Origin: an uncultured Gemmiger sp.
GTDB lineage: Bacteria; Bacillota; Clostridia; Oscillospirales; Ruminococcaceae
Direction: 5' to 3'
Length of the DNA: 64,000 nucleotides
Assembly: GCF_934561205.1 (NCBI RefSeq)
Contig: NZ_CAKTFU010000008.1
Coordinates: 30,688-94,687 of the forward strand
Positions 16,502-24,432 of the stretch are shown in pieces (position 1 is the stretch's first letter; each line of letters opens with the position of its first letter). The notes below the pieces were generated by a model. It saw nothing but the letters and a program-made list of their open reading frames with translations. It made no database searches and was not told where the DNA came from. The translations under genes and the position numbers were made by a program.

Positions 16502-17345
16502 CCTGAATATCCTCCCGCATACGCACACATTCGTTGTAGGCTGCCTCGTCAAAGGCTACGCCGGGTTGTTTCTTGTAGGCCAGCAGGATGCCGCGGCTGG
16601 AGTTGACCACGCCGCCGTTGCCTGCGTTCATATAGCGGGCAATGTCCGCCGCCTTGCCGCCCTGTGCGCCGTAGCCGGGAATCAGGAAGAAGGTGTTCTT
16701 GTAGGCATTGCGGATGGCGGTGGCCTCCTCGGTGTGGGTGCCGCCGATGACCAGACCCACGCTGGAGTAGCCGTGTTCGCCCATATAGTCCTTGCCCAGC
16801 TCGGTCAGGCTGTCGCCGACGAGGTCGTAGATATGGCGTCCGTCGTCCAGCTTTTTGTACTCAAAGTCCTTGGCACCGGGGTTGGAGGTGCGGCACAGCA
16901 CAAACACGCCCTTGCCCTGCTCGGCGCAGTACGGCAGATACGGGCTGATGGAGTCAAGCCCCATATAGGGTGCCAGCGTGATGAGGTCGGCCTCAAAATC
17001 GCCGGTAAAGTGCGCCTTGGCGTACATTTCGGCAGTCTTGGCGATGTCGCCGCGCTTGATGTCCGCAATGACGGGCAGCCCGGTGGCGCGTGCCAGCTTG
17101 AGGGTTTCGGCATAGGCGCGCATACCGTCCAGACCTAAGGATTCATAGTAGGCGATCTGCACCTTGTAGCAGCCCGCCACGCCCTTGGTGGCGTCGATCA
17201 GGGCGCGGTTGAAGTCCACCACGTTCTCCCCTGCCGTCTTGGCGGCATCGGTGGCGGGCAGATAGCCGATCTCGGTATCCAGACCCACGCAGACAGGGCC
17301 GTTGGCGGCAACGCTCTCGTACAGTTTGTCCATGCTGGTAATCAT
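16476..17345 (-). CDS. pyrF: Orotidine 5'-phosphate decarboxylase (type 2)
   Basis: 289 residues, the longer bacterial type 2 form. The N-terminus has VCVGLDTEIGYLP, the catalytic lysine motif is VIADIKRGDIAKTAE, and the C-terminal LIPGYGAQGG with NSSRGILLAY closes the phosphate site. It converts OMP to UMP. GGGAGGATATAAAG precedes the ATG. Second gene of the operon, 28 bases after pyrC. Confidence 0.96.
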   Translation of the reverse strand: MITSMDKLYESVAANGPVCVGLDTEIGYLPATDAAKTAGENVVDFNRALIDATKGVAGCYKVQIAYYESLGLDGMRAYAETLKLARATGLPVIADIKRGDIAKTAEMYAKAHFTGDFEADLITLAPYMGLDSISPYLPYCAEQGKGVFVLCRTSNPGAKDFEYKKLDDGRHIYDLVGDSLTELGKDYMGEHGYSSVGLVIGGTHTEEATAIRNAYKNTFFLIPGYGAQGGKAADIARYMNAGNGGVVNSSRGILLAYKKQPGVAFDEAAYNECVRMREDIQGECSKLLG

Positions 17346-17373
17346 CTTTATATCCTCCCGTATTTATAATGCT

Positions 17374-18564
17374 TTATTCTTCGATCTGAAAGGTGACCTT
17401 GCCGCCCTTGATGGTGGTGACCACCTTGCCGTAGAGCAGCGCACCATCGTAGGGGCAGTTTTTGCTCTTGCTGTGCAGCTCGTCGGCGCTGACCTCGTAC
17501 ATATGGTCAAGATCGACCAGCACCAGGTCGGCGTCGTAGCCGGGGGCGATCAGACCCTTGCGGTCTGCCAGACCCATCACGGCGGCGGGACCGGCGCTCA
17601 TCAAAAAGCTGAGCAGCTCCAGCGGCAGGCGCTGTTCGCGGCAGAGCTTGGTGTAGCAGACGCCGAAGGCGGTTTCCAGCCCGACCATACCGGCTGCGCC
17701 GTTCTGCTTTTCCTCGGCGGTGTGGGGGGCGTGGTCGGTGCCGATGCAGGTGACGGTTCCGTCCTTGATGGCATCAATGAGGGCGGTCACGTCGTCTGCC
17801 TTGCGGATGGGCGGGTTGACCTTGTATTGCAGGCGGCTGTCGTCAAACCAGAGGTGGTGCGGGGTGACCTCACAGCTGACCCGCGCGCCGCGCAGGCGGC
17901 TCATGCGGATGGCATCGACGGCCTCCTTGGTGGAAACGTGGCACATGTGCAGCCGGGTGCCGTAGTATTCGGCCAGGTGGCAGTTGCGCACGGTTTCGAT
18001 GTTTTCGGCAAGGCGGTAATCCCAGGGGCTGATCTCGCGATCCTCGGCGTGGGACATCACGGTCAGGCCGCGGTCGGTGGCAATGGCAAAGACCCGCGCC
18101 ATAACGGCGTTGTTCATGACGCCGTTGCCGTCCTCGGTGATGAATTTGACGTCCTCGGGCAGGGTGAGCAGGTGGTCGATGCTTACGCCGTCAAAGTTTT
18201 TGGTGATGGACACCGTCTGGTTGGCGTCGCACAGGCCGACGCGGGCGGCCTCGGCCTCAACGGCGCGGGCGATCTCGGCGCTGGAGCAGACCGGCTTGGT
18301 GTTGGGCATCAGGTTCACAAAGGTGTACCCGCCCGCAGCGGCGGCGGCGGAGCCGGTGGTGATATCCTCTTTATATTCAAAGCCGGGGGTGCGCCAGTGG
18401 CAGTGGGTGTCAATAAAAGAAGGCAGCAGTGTGCGGCCCTTGGCGTCCAGCACGTCCTCGCCTTCGGGCAGGGGCAGCCCCAGACCGATGGCGGCGATCT
18501 TACCGTCCTTCACCCAGACTTCCAGCGGCTTTCCGTTACAGTCTTTTGCGTTGCGGATCAGCAT
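17374..18564 (-). CDS. pyrC: Dihydroorotase
   Basis: 396 residues, type I dihydroorotase. Metal ligands are in IDTHCHWRTPGFEYKEDIT (the HxH) with later histidines in SHAEDRE and CHVSTKEA, and the catalytic aspartate is in IGTDHAPHTAEEK. It closes carbamoyl aspartate to dihydroorotate. It is the first structural gene of the operon, downstream of a leader ORF and attenuator. Aspartate transcarbamoylase (pyrB/pyrI), which makes its substrate, is not in the window. Confidence 0.97.
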   Translation of the reverse strand: MLIRNAKDCNGKPLEVWVKDGKIAAIGLGLPLPEGEDVLDAKGRTLLPSFIDTHCHWRTPGFEYKEDITTGSAAAAAGGYTFVNLMPNTKPVCSSAEIARAVEAEAARVGLCDANQTVSITKNFDGVSIDHLLTLPEDVKFITEDGNGVMNNAVMARVFAIATDRGLTVMSHAEDREISPWDYRLAENIETVRNCHLAEYYGTRLHMCHVSTKEAVDAIRMSRLRGARVSCEVTPHHLWFDDSRLQYKVNPPIRKADDVTALIDAIKDGTVTCIGTDHAPHTAEEKQNGAAGMVGLETAFGVCYTKLCREQRLPLELLSFLMSAGPAAVMGLADRKGLIAPGYDADLVLVDLDHMYEVSADELHSKSKNCPYDGALLYGKVVTTIKGGKVTFQIEE

Positions 18565-18590
18565 AGTTTACTCCTTTTTGCGGGTTTTAC

Positions 18591-18623
18591 AAAAAAAGAC
18601 TTTTCCCAAAAACGGGAAAAGTC
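18591..18623 (-). terminator. Attenuator terminator in the pyrimidine leader
   Basis: Perfect 10-bp stem GACTTTTCCC / GGGAAAAGTC at 18598-18623 with a six-base loop, followed on the minus strand by seven T at 18591-18597. It lies between the promoter and pyrC, so it must be bypassed for expression. The last two bases of the leader-peptide stop codon are the first two bases of its 5' arm. Confidence 0.85.
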
Positions 18624-18702
18624 AAAAAGAAATACCTTGTGCAGCGCACAGAGAAAAGAACGCCCCACGGTTGATTTTATGACCGATGGTAAACAACGAC
18701 AT
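18622..18702 (-). CDS. Putative pyrimidine leader peptide
   Basis: 26 codons, beginning MSLFTIGHKINRGAFF and ending CAAQGISF. AGAGGAG at 18712-18718 sits nine bases before the ATG, a strong ribosome site. The coding RNA is rich in U toward its end, contains a small perfect hairpin TGTGC-AGC-GCACA at 18638-18650, and its TGA stop overlaps the 5' arm of the attenuator. This layout matches leader peptides of E. coli pyrBI, where ribosome position coupled to UTP-dependent polymerase pausing controls termination. The sequence is seen; the mechanism is inferred. Confidence 0.6.
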   Translation of the reverse strand: MSLFTIGHKINRGAFFSLCAAQGISF

Positions 18703-18735
18703 AGGGTGTGGCTCCTCTCGTACACAGTTTTTTAT

Positions 18736-18765
18736 ATTGTACCACGTTACAGGGCACGCTGTCAA
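18736..18765 (-). promoter_or_regulatory. Promoter of the pyrimidine operon
   Basis: Minus strand: -35 TTGACA at 18760-18765, 18-base spacer, -10 TACAAT at 18736-18741. Transcription should start near 18729, just before the leader ribosome site. Confidence 0.85.
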
Positions 18766-18845
18766 TGAATGTCGGGGCGTGTCGAGTTAGGGATTTTACA
18801 GAAATTTTTCCAAACTTTTGGACATTTTGACAATTTTTCAAACGG

Positions 18846-18874
18846 TTGCCATTTGGCAAAAAGTGTGCTACTAT
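18846..18874 (+). promoter_or_regulatory. Promoter of cysE
   Basis: -35 TTGCCA at 18846-18851, 17-base spacer, -10 TACTAT at 18869-18874. It is divergent from the pyr promoter 80 bases away. No T-box or SAM-type leader is visible in the 45 bases before the start codon. Confidence 0.7.
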
Positions 18875-18919
18875 TAAAGGTAGTGTATAGAGGCTGATTT
18901 ATAGGAAGAGGGATTTGTA

Positions 18920-19573
18920 ATGGGTCTGTGGGAGGACGCAAAAAACATTCGGGACAAGGACCCCGCCGCCCGCAATGTGGCGGAGGTCATCATTTTGTAC
19001 CCCGGTTTTCATGTGCTGGTCACGCACAAGATCGCGCATTTTTTGTACAAACATCGCTGTTTTTTCTTGGCGCGGCTGGTCAGCCAGCTGGCGCGGCACC
19101 TGACGGGCATTGAGATCCACCCCGGTGCCACGATCGGCCGCAAGCTGTTTATCGACCACGGCATGGGCATCGTGTTCGGCGAAACTGCCGAAATCGGCGA
19201 CAACTGCACCATCTACCACGGCGTGACGCTGGGCGGCACCGGCAAGGATACCGGCAAGCGCCACCCGACCCTGGGCAACAACGTGCTGATCGGCGCAGGG
19301 GCCAAGGTGTTAGGCCCTGTGTACATCGGGGACAACGTGCGCGTGGGCGCGGGCAGCGTGGTGCTGAAAAACCTGCCCGCCAACGCCACCGCCGTGGGCG
19401 TGCCCGCCGAAGTCGTGCGGGTGGGCAACATCAAGTGCTGCCCCGCGGACGATCTGGACCAGCAGGACCTGCCGGATATCGTAAACCAGCGCATCAGCCA
19501 GCTGGAGGCGCGCCTGAGCCGACTGGAGGCCGAGGCGCAGGGCGAGTTCCCGCCCGACAAAACAAAGCCGTAA
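18920..19573 (+). CDS. cysE: Serine O-acetyltransferase
   Basis: 217 residues, the short EpsC-type form typical of Firmicutes. The helical N-terminus has VTHKIAHFLYKH. The left-handed beta-helix hexapeptide repeats carry the catalytic signature GIEIHPGATIGRKLFIDHG, then GIVFGETAEIGDN and TLGGTGKDTGKRHPTLGNN. It acetylates serine for cysteine synthesis. No cysK is adjacent. Terminator at 19580-19613. Confidence 0.95.
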   Translation: MGLWEDAKNIRDKDPAARNVAEVIILYPGFHVLVTHKIAHFLYKHRCFFLARLVSQLARHLTGIEIHPGATIGRKLFIDHGMGIVFGETAEIGDNCTIYHGVTLGGTGKDTGKRHPTLGNNVLIGAGAKVLGPVYIGDNVRVGAGSVVLKNLPANATAVGVPAEVVRVGNIKCCPADDLDQQDLPDIVNQRISQLEARLSRLEAEAQGEFPPDKTKP

Positions 19574-19579
19574 AACCGT

Positions 19580-19613
19580 GCCGCGCCGCCCTTTTGGGGC
19601 GGCGCGGCTGTTT
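19580..19613 (+). terminator. Terminator after cysE
   Basis: GCCGCGCCGCCC / GGGCGGCGCGGC, a perfect 12-bp stem with a five-base loop, followed by TGTTTTTGT. It sits between the convergent cysE and rqcH genes. Confidence 0.85.
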
Positions 19614-19624
19614 TTGTATGGCGT

Positions 19625-21376
19625 TTACTTTTTCAGCTGTTCTTCCAGACCGGCGCGGGGCGTGACATAGACGGTGGTGTACACCTCGTACAGAACCATA
19701 CCGGGCTTGGCGCCGTTGGCTTTCCAGATATTTTTGACCTCGGTGGTGTCCACCGCGACCTTGACGCCGCCGTTCTGGCTGGAATGGATGACCGCCAGCT
19801 CGGCTGCCTCCTGCTTGGTGGAATCGGGGATATCCAGGCCGCGGCTCATCACCACGCAGTGGCTGCCGGGCGCTTTTTGCACATGGAACCACAGATCCTT
19901 GCCGCGCGCGGTGTGCAGGGTCAGCTTGTCGTTTTGCAGGTTGTTGCGGCCGACCAGAATTTCAAACCCGTCGCCCGACATATACCGCAGAAAATCCGCA
20001 GGCTTCTGCTTGCGGTCACGCTGCTTGTAGTATTTTAAGTAGCCCTGATTTTTCAGCTCGGCGCGAATCTCGTTCAGTGCGGCCTCGCCGGGGGCGGACT
20101 CGACCTCATACAGCACGGTGGCCAGATATTCGATCTCGGCCTCGCCCTCGACCAGCAGCTTTTGCAGCATGGCGTGGGCGGTCTGCTTTTTCTTGTAGTC
20201 CTTAAAATATTTCTGGGCGTTGTCGTTGGGCGAAAGCCGCGGGTCCAGCTTGATGGTCACATCCTCGCCGGTATAGTAGTTCTGCACCGTGACCTGACGG
20301 TCGCCCTTGTGCATCGCCCACAGGTTGGCTTGCAGCAATTCGCCGTACAGGCGCAGGGTGTCCGCCTTGGCGGACTGGGCCATCTCCTCGCGTCGGGCTG
20401 CCTGCTTGCGCACTGCGCGGTCGTGCATGTTGTGCACCGCCTTATACAGCTCGCGGCTTTTCTGGCGCAGACGCTCGGCGCGGTCCTTGGTGGCGTAGTA
20501 GTCCTCCAGCATTTCGCTGTAGGTCGCGTACTGCGTCAGATGCGCGGCGGTGCCGTACTGCTGCGGCACAAAAAAGCTGAACTCCACCGGGCGCGGCGGC
20601 TCGTCCCCCTGGGCGATGCGCACCGCCGTGGGGGTGCCGCCGGCGGCGTGCTCGGCCTTCAATTCGTCCAGCGCGGCGGCGAGCTTTGTTTTTTCGGCTG
20701 CGGTCAAGTCACACGCCAGCGCGGGCGTTTCGCCCAAGGCGCGGCAGACGGCCTCCCGCATGACAACGGGGCCGACACCCGCCACCGATTTGCCCAGTGC
20801 AGCGGCCACAGGCAGGTCTTTTTCGCAGGCGGCGGCCACCATGGCGGCGGCGCTCACCTGCAAAAAGTCGGGGCGGGCGGGCTTGGGCGGCAGCGTGTAG
20901 GCAAGGCCCGGCAAAAGCTGGCGCACCTCGCTGTCCTCAAAGTCAACGCGTTTCAAAGCGTCGATGATGCGTCCGTTTTGCACCAGAACCAGGTTGGAGT
21001 AGCGGCCCATCAGCTCGACGGCCATGGTGTTGGTGACAAGATCGCCCATCTCGTTGGTGCAGCGGAAATCAAAATACACAATGCGGTCGCCCGCCTCGCG
21101 GCGCAAATCGACCAGCCGCCCGCCGGTCAGATGCTTGCGCAGCAGCATACAAAAGCCGGGGGGCGTCATGGGGTTTTCAAAGGTTTCGCGCGTCAGGCAG
21201 ACGCGCGCCGAGCCGCTGCGTGCCGAGAGCAGCAGGCGGTGGGTATCGGTGCGTGTGCGCAGGGTGATGAGCACCTCGTCGCGGGTCGGCTCGAAAATTT
21301 TGTCGATTTTGGCGTCCAGCAGGGTGGTTTTCAGTTCCTCTGCCACAAGGGCAAGAGTTGCGGCATCTAATGACAT
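19625..21376 (-). CDS. rqcH: RqcH / NFACT-family ribosome quality-control protein
   Basis: 583 residues. NFACT-N opens MSLDAATLALVAEELKTTLL with KIDKIFEPTRDEVL; a coiled-coil middle (ATKDRAERLRQKSRELYKAV) follows; NFACT-R at the C-terminus holds GFEILVGRNNLQNDKLTL and DLWFHVQKAPGSHCV. RqcH binds stalled 50S subunits and adds alanine tails to nascent chains. Older annotations call it fibronectin-binding protein. AGGAAACACTGT precedes the ATG. Confidence 0.94.
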   Translation of the reverse strand: MSLDAATLALVAEELKTTLLDAKIDKIFEPTRDEVLITLRTRTDTHRLLLSARSGSARVCLTRETFENPMTPPGFCMLLRKHLTGGRLVDLRREAGDRIVYFDFRCTNEMGDLVTNTMAVELMGRYSNLVLVQNGRIIDALKRVDFEDSEVRQLLPGLAYTLPPKPARPDFLQVSAAAMVAAACEKDLPVAAALGKSVAGVGPVVMREAVCRALGETPALACDLTAAEKTKLAAALDELKAEHAAGGTPTAVRIAQGDEPPRPVEFSFFVPQQYGTAAHLTQYATYSEMLEDYYATKDRAERLRQKSRELYKAVHNMHDRAVRKQAARREEMAQSAKADTLRLYGELLQANLWAMHKGDRQVTVQNYYTGEDVTIKLDPRLSPNDNAQKYFKDYKKKQTAHAMLQKLLVEGEAEIEYLATVLYEVESAPGEAALNEIRAELKNQGYLKYYKQRDRKQKPADFLRYMSGDGFEILVGRNNLQNDKLTLHTARGKDLWFHVQKAPGSHCVVMSRGLDIPDSTKQEAAELAVIHSSQNGGVKVAVDTTEVKNIWKANGAKPGMVLYEVYTTVYVTPRAGLEEQLKK

Positions 21377-21408
21377 ACAGTGTTTCCTCGCGTGGTGGGA
21401 GAGATTTT

Positions 21409-21642
21409 TATAGATAAAAGATAATAGATAATAGATAATAAATTTGGTGTGTCCGCCGTGCGGACACGTTTTTATACAGGCTTACCCGTAATGTTCGCGT
21501 TGCCGTTATGTTGCGGGCGGGGCATGCCCCGCCCCTACCGGGTGGTGAATTTTTCGGCGGTGCCCCGCGCCTCGGAAGTAGCGGCGCCTTTCTTTGGTAC
21601 TTTCTTTGGGCGTCCAAAGAAAGTACAAGCACCCTGTGTCCC
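21409..21642. repeat. Composite repeat region between rqcH and the Nif3-like gene
   Basis: Four parts. (1) Tandem AGATAAT heptamers at 21413-21441. (2) The hairpin GTGTCCGCCGTGCGGACAC at 21449-21467. (3) GCGGGCGGGGCATGCCCCGC and CCCTAC around 21520-21540. (4) The conserved GCCTCGGAAGTAGCGGC (from 21569) followed by a 13-4-13 hairpin at 21597-21626. Parts 1-2 recur near 14083, 28095 and 29480; part 3 recurs near 27888-27908; part 4 recurs at 31619-31676. No gene is seen. Confidence 0.75.
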
Positions 21643-22395
21643 TTACAGATACCGATACGGGTCGGTGTCGCTCTCAGCGTGGGCGATGTCCAGGGCGGGG
21701 AAATGCTCGCGCAGGGTCTGCGCCAGCACGTCGGCAATGGCGTTTTCGGTGCCCCAGTGCCCTGCCACCACCAGCCCTATCCCCTTCTGCTTGGCCAGCA
21801 GGGCGATGTGGTGGGCAGCCTCGCCCGTGACAAAGCAGTCCGCGCCCAGATCGATGGCAGCCTGCAGATAGCTGCCGCCCCCGCCGCTGACCTCCGCCAG
21901 ACGAGTGACGGGGCGGGCGCTGTCCACAAATTTTACGCCGCTGTGCAGGGTCTTGGCGCAGAACTGTGCCAGCGCCGCCGTAGTGGTGGGCATCGTGGTG
22001 CCGATGCGGCCGCAGCCGTCGGCAAAGGACTCGCGCCCCTCGCGCCGGATTCCCAGCACGTCGGACAGCATATCGTTGACGCCGCCCGCCGCCGCGTCCA
22101 GATTGGTGTGCATACAGATGGCCGAAATGCCGTTTTGCATGAGCATGGCGGGCACATCGTTCTTGTCCAGACGGCGCAGCGGGTCAAAAATGACGGGGTG
22201 ATGGCTGACGATCAGCTCGCAGTCGTTCTCGACTGCCTCCCGCACCACGGCGGGCGTGATGTCCAGCGCGGTCAAAATGCCTGTCACGGGTGTGCCCGCG
22301 TGGACCAGAAGCCCCACGTTATCCCAGCTGCAGGCCAGCTCCGTCGGGGCGATTTTTTGCAATGTATCGTAAATTTCCTGCACGGCTACGGGCAT
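21643..22395 (-). CDS. Nif3-like dinuclear metal-center protein
   Basis: 250 residues from MPVAVQEIYDTLQKI, with GGAGGAACGGAT just before the ATG. A reading 50 codons longer exists upstream but runs through trmK. Family motifs: CSWDNVGLLVHAG, IVSHHPVIFDPLRRL (metal histidines), ICMHTNLDAAAGGVND, and the C-terminal VVAGHWGTENAI with the conserved His and Glu. The Nif3/YqfO hexamer binds two metals; substrate is unknown, with GTP cyclohydrolase-like activity proposed for relatives. It overlaps trmK by ten bases, a pairing common in Firmicutes. Confidence 0.92.
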   Translation of the reverse strand: MPVAVQEIYDTLQKIAPTELACSWDNVGLLVHAGTPVTGILTALDITPAVVREAVENDCELIVSHHPVIFDPLRRLDKNDVPAMLMQNGISAICMHTNLDAAAGGVNDMLSDVLGIRREGRESFADGCGRIGTTMPTTTAALAQFCAKTLHSGVKFVDSARPVTRLAEVSGGGGSYLQAAIDLGADCFVTGEAAHHIALLAKQKGIGLVVAGHWGTENAIADVLAQTLREHFPALDIAHAESDTDPYRYL

Positions 22396-23060
22396 ATCCG
22401 TTCCTCCATCTGCTGTATCAGGGCATCCACCGCGTCGGCCTCGGCGCCGGGGGCAAGGCCCAGACGGTATTTTTTCAGCTTGGCGTTTTGCTGGGCAAAG
22501 TACGCCCTGTCCCCCGGCTGGCCGGGAATTTTGCCGCACAGACATTCCAGCCCCGTCGGCTCGCGTTTTTCACCGTTGTAGCGTACATTCAGGACGGTAT
22601 ACCACCGTCCGGCAGCCTCGCACAGGGTCTCGCCCAGGGTGGCAAAGCCGTTTTGCGCCAGCCAGCGGCGCAGCACACTGTGCTTGGTGGCGGGCACCAG
22701 CACCAGGTTGTAGCGCGCATCGAACACCCACGGCGCTGCCGCCAGAATTTCGATGATGGTCTCCGCCCCCATGCCCGCTATGATGATGTCGTCCGCCTCG
22801 CCGGGCTGCAGCACCGAAAGCCCGCTGCCCAGCCGAAACTGCACCGCATCGCCGTACTGTGCGCAGGCCAGCCGTGCTTTTTGCAGCGGGTCGGGGCGCA
22901 GATCGCAAGCCAAAACAAGCGGGCAGCGTCCGCTGCCCGCCAGTGCGGCGCTTAATTTGCCGTGGTCGCAGCCGATATCCGCCGCCGTGTGCCCAGGCCT
23001 GACATAGGCAAAGGCAGCACCGAGGCGGGCATCCAGCCGCGGCACATTACTTGTTGCCAA
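22386..23060 (-). CDS. trmK: tRNA (adenine(22)-N1)-methyltransferase
   Basis: 224 residues, COG2384/TrmK family. The SAM site is HTAADIGCDHGKLSAAL, and DDIIIAGMGAETIIEIL is the conserved middle motif, with LVLVPATKHSVLRRWLAQNG after it. TrmK methylates A22 in the D-arm of tRNAs with SAM as donor. The start codon overlaps the DUF1858 gene's end by 14 bases and the stop overlaps the Nif3-like start, so all three form one tight operon. Confidence 0.94.
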   Translation of the reverse strand: MATSNVPRLDARLGAAFAYVRPGHTAADIGCDHGKLSAALAGSGRCPLVLACDLRPDPLQKARLACAQYGDAVQFRLGSGLSVLQPGEADDIIIAGMGAETIIEILAAAPWVFDARYNLVLVPATKHSVLRRWLAQNGFATLGETLCEAAGRWYTVLNVRYNGEKREPTGLECLCGKIPGQPGDRAYFAQQNAKLKKYRLGLAPGAEADAVDALIQQMEERICP

Positions 23061-23253
23061 AGTAATCGTTCAGCTCGGCAGCCAGGGCGTCGGCGTCCAC
23101 GCCGTGCACGGCACAGGCCTGCTCCAGCGTTTCGCCGTGGGCGGCCATGCAGCCCAGGCAGTGCATACCGGTGGCCAGGAAAATAGGCACACAGCCCTGC
23201 GTGGGGTCATTCTGAAGAATTTCGGCAATGATGGTATCTTTCGTGACGATCAT
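23047..23253 (-). CDS. DUF1858 small redox-disulfide protein
   Basis: 68 residues, complete. MIVTKDTIIAEILQNDPTQG opens the domain, and HCLGCMAAHGETLEQACAVH holds the CxxC-type pair. DUF1858 is found alone or next to hybrid-cluster proteins and is proposed to be redox active; no defined reaction is known. It heads the operon with trmK and the Nif3-like gene, driven by a promoter at 23314-23342. Confidence 0.85.
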   Translation of the reverse strand: MIVTKDTIIAEILQNDPTQGCVPIFLATGMHCLGCMAAHGETLEQACAVHGVDADALAAELNDYFGNK

Positions 23254-23313
23254 AAAAAGAATCCTCTCTTGATGTTTTTATAGCGTATGTGCCGCAAACG
23301 GCGATACATTGTT

Positions 23314-23342
23314 ATTATACCCCAAACGGGGAAAAAGTGCAA
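23314..23342 (-). promoter_or_regulatory. Promoter of the DUF1858-trmK-Nif3 operon
   Basis: Minus strand: -35 TTGCAC at 23337-23342, 17-base spacer, -10 TATAAT at 23314-23319. Confidence 0.8.
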
Positions 23343-23381
23343 CAAAAAACCGCGCCTTACGGCAAAAACCGTAAAGCGCGG
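23343..23381 (-). terminator. Terminator after the zinc-ribbon gene
   Basis: CCGCGC-x-TTACGG / CCGTAA-x-GCGCGG, a 13-bp stem with one wobble at 23350-23381. On the minus strand TTTTTTGTT follows. The T run overlaps the next operon's -35. Confidence 0.85.
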
Positions 23382-23419
23382 CAGATAAGGTTTAGCTTAT
23401 ATCACGAAAGCGTGGTAAA

Positions 23420-23698
23420 TCAGCCGTTCTCCTTCATCTTAGCGAAGCACTCGCTGCAGTAAACGGGGCGATCTTCGCGGGGCTGGAAGGGCACCTTGCA
23501 GGTCTTGCCGCAGCTGGCGCAAACGGCGTCGAACATCTGGCGCTCACCGCGGGTGGCGTTCTTGCGGGCATCGCGGCAGGGCTTGCAGCGCTGGGGCTGG
23601 TTCTCGAAACCACGGCTGGCGTAGAACTCCTGCTCGCCGGCGGTCCAAACGAACTCTTTGCCGCAATCCTTGCATACCAAAGTCTTGTCTTCGAACAT
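23420..23698 (-). CDS. Small double zinc-ribbon protein
   Basis: 92 residues with four Cys-x-x-Cys knuckles: CKDC (9-12), CKPC (about 38-41), CASC and CSEC near the C-terminus. The first pair embeds in LVCKDCGKEFVWTAGEQEFY, the hallmark of the 'zinc-ribbon domain containing' family common in clostridia. Two ribbons of the same type are predicted. Function is unknown; nucleic acid binding is the usual guess. GGAGATACCCACT precedes the ATG. Monocistronic with its own terminator. Confidence 0.88.
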   Translation of the reverse strand: MFEDKTLVCKDCGKEFVWTAGEQEFYASRGFENQPQRCKPCRDARKNATRGERQMFDAVCASCGKTCKVPFQPREDRPVYCSECFAKMKENG

Positions 23699-23843
23699 AG
23701 TGGGTATCTCCTCTGTGTTTGTATTTGCCCGCGGAAGAATCTAAACCAACGCATATGGAATGGACCAACGAACTGATTTTAGGCGCTACTGGGGGCAGGT
23801 TGTATATGACCAGGCAAAACGCCTGAATCCAAAATAGAAAGGC

Positions 23844-24398
23844 TCAGCTCTGCGTACCGCGCAGTTTGCGGCGGGCGCGTGCCAAGGCGTTCGCAACGCT
23901 TTTGGGGCTTGTGCCGAGGGTCTTGGCCGTCTGCGCGGGCGAAAGCCCGTTGACGCTGGCCAGCAGCACCTTGCGCTCGGTGGCCGAAAGCTCGGTGTGG
24001 ACCTTGTGCAGGGCGTCGGCGCAGGCCTCGCTGGCGATGGCCTGTTCCTCGGGGCCGGGGCGGGTATCGGTGCCGTCAACGTCGGGCAGCGGAACGCTGA
24101 AATTCAGCGGCGCATGCTTTTTGCGCAGGGCCATCTTGCAGGCGTCCTGCTGGGCGTTGCGGATGCAGGCGGCGGCAAAGGCGGCAAACGGCACCCCAGC
24201 GGCGGGGCGGTAGCTGCGCACGGCCGAAAACAGGCCGATCAGCCCTTCCTGCACGATATCCTCACGGTCAAGACCCGGTGCCTGATACAGCGAGGCACCC
24301 TTTTGTATGGCGGGCATCATGTGGGCGATGACAGCCGCGTTGGCGGTCTCGTCCCCGCTGCGCGCCTGCGCCAGCAGTTCCTCACTGATTTTTTGCAT
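23844..24398 (-). CDS. SigH-like RNA polymerase sigma factor
   Basis: 184 residues from MQKISEELLAQARSGDETAN, preceded by GGGGGACAAGGCT; a longer reading adds 28 residues with no site. Region 2 contains DREDIVQEGLIGLFSAVRSY. RKKHAPLNFSVPL matches the SigH stretch between regions 2 and 4. Region 4 has LSATERKVLLASVNGLSPAQ followed by a helix-turn-helix. SigH-type factors serve early stationary phase, competence or sporulation genes; which apply here is unknown. The promoter TTGACA-17-TATTAT has a palindrome in its spacer. Confidence 0.88.
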   Translation of the reverse strand: MQKISEELLAQARSGDETANAAVIAHMMPAIQKGASLYQAPGLDREDIVQEGLIGLFSAVRSYRPAAGVPFAAFAAACIRNAQQDACKMALRKKHAPLNFSVPLPDVDGTDTRPGPEEQAIASEACADALHKVHTELSATERKVLLASVNGLSPAQTAKTLGTSPKSVANALARARRKLRGTQS

Positions 24399-24432
24399 AG
24401 CCTTGTCCCCCGAAGAAGATGCGAACACCTTT

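Noticed and set aside
18703..18730. PyrR-binding loop in the pyr leader
   Set aside because: A GAGAGG occurs and short arms TGTG/CACA flank it, but it coincides with the leader ribosome site and the rest of the PyrR-loop consensus is missing.
18875..18919. T-box or S-box riboswitch before cysE
   Set aside because: Only about 45 bases lie between the promoter and the start codon, too short for either.
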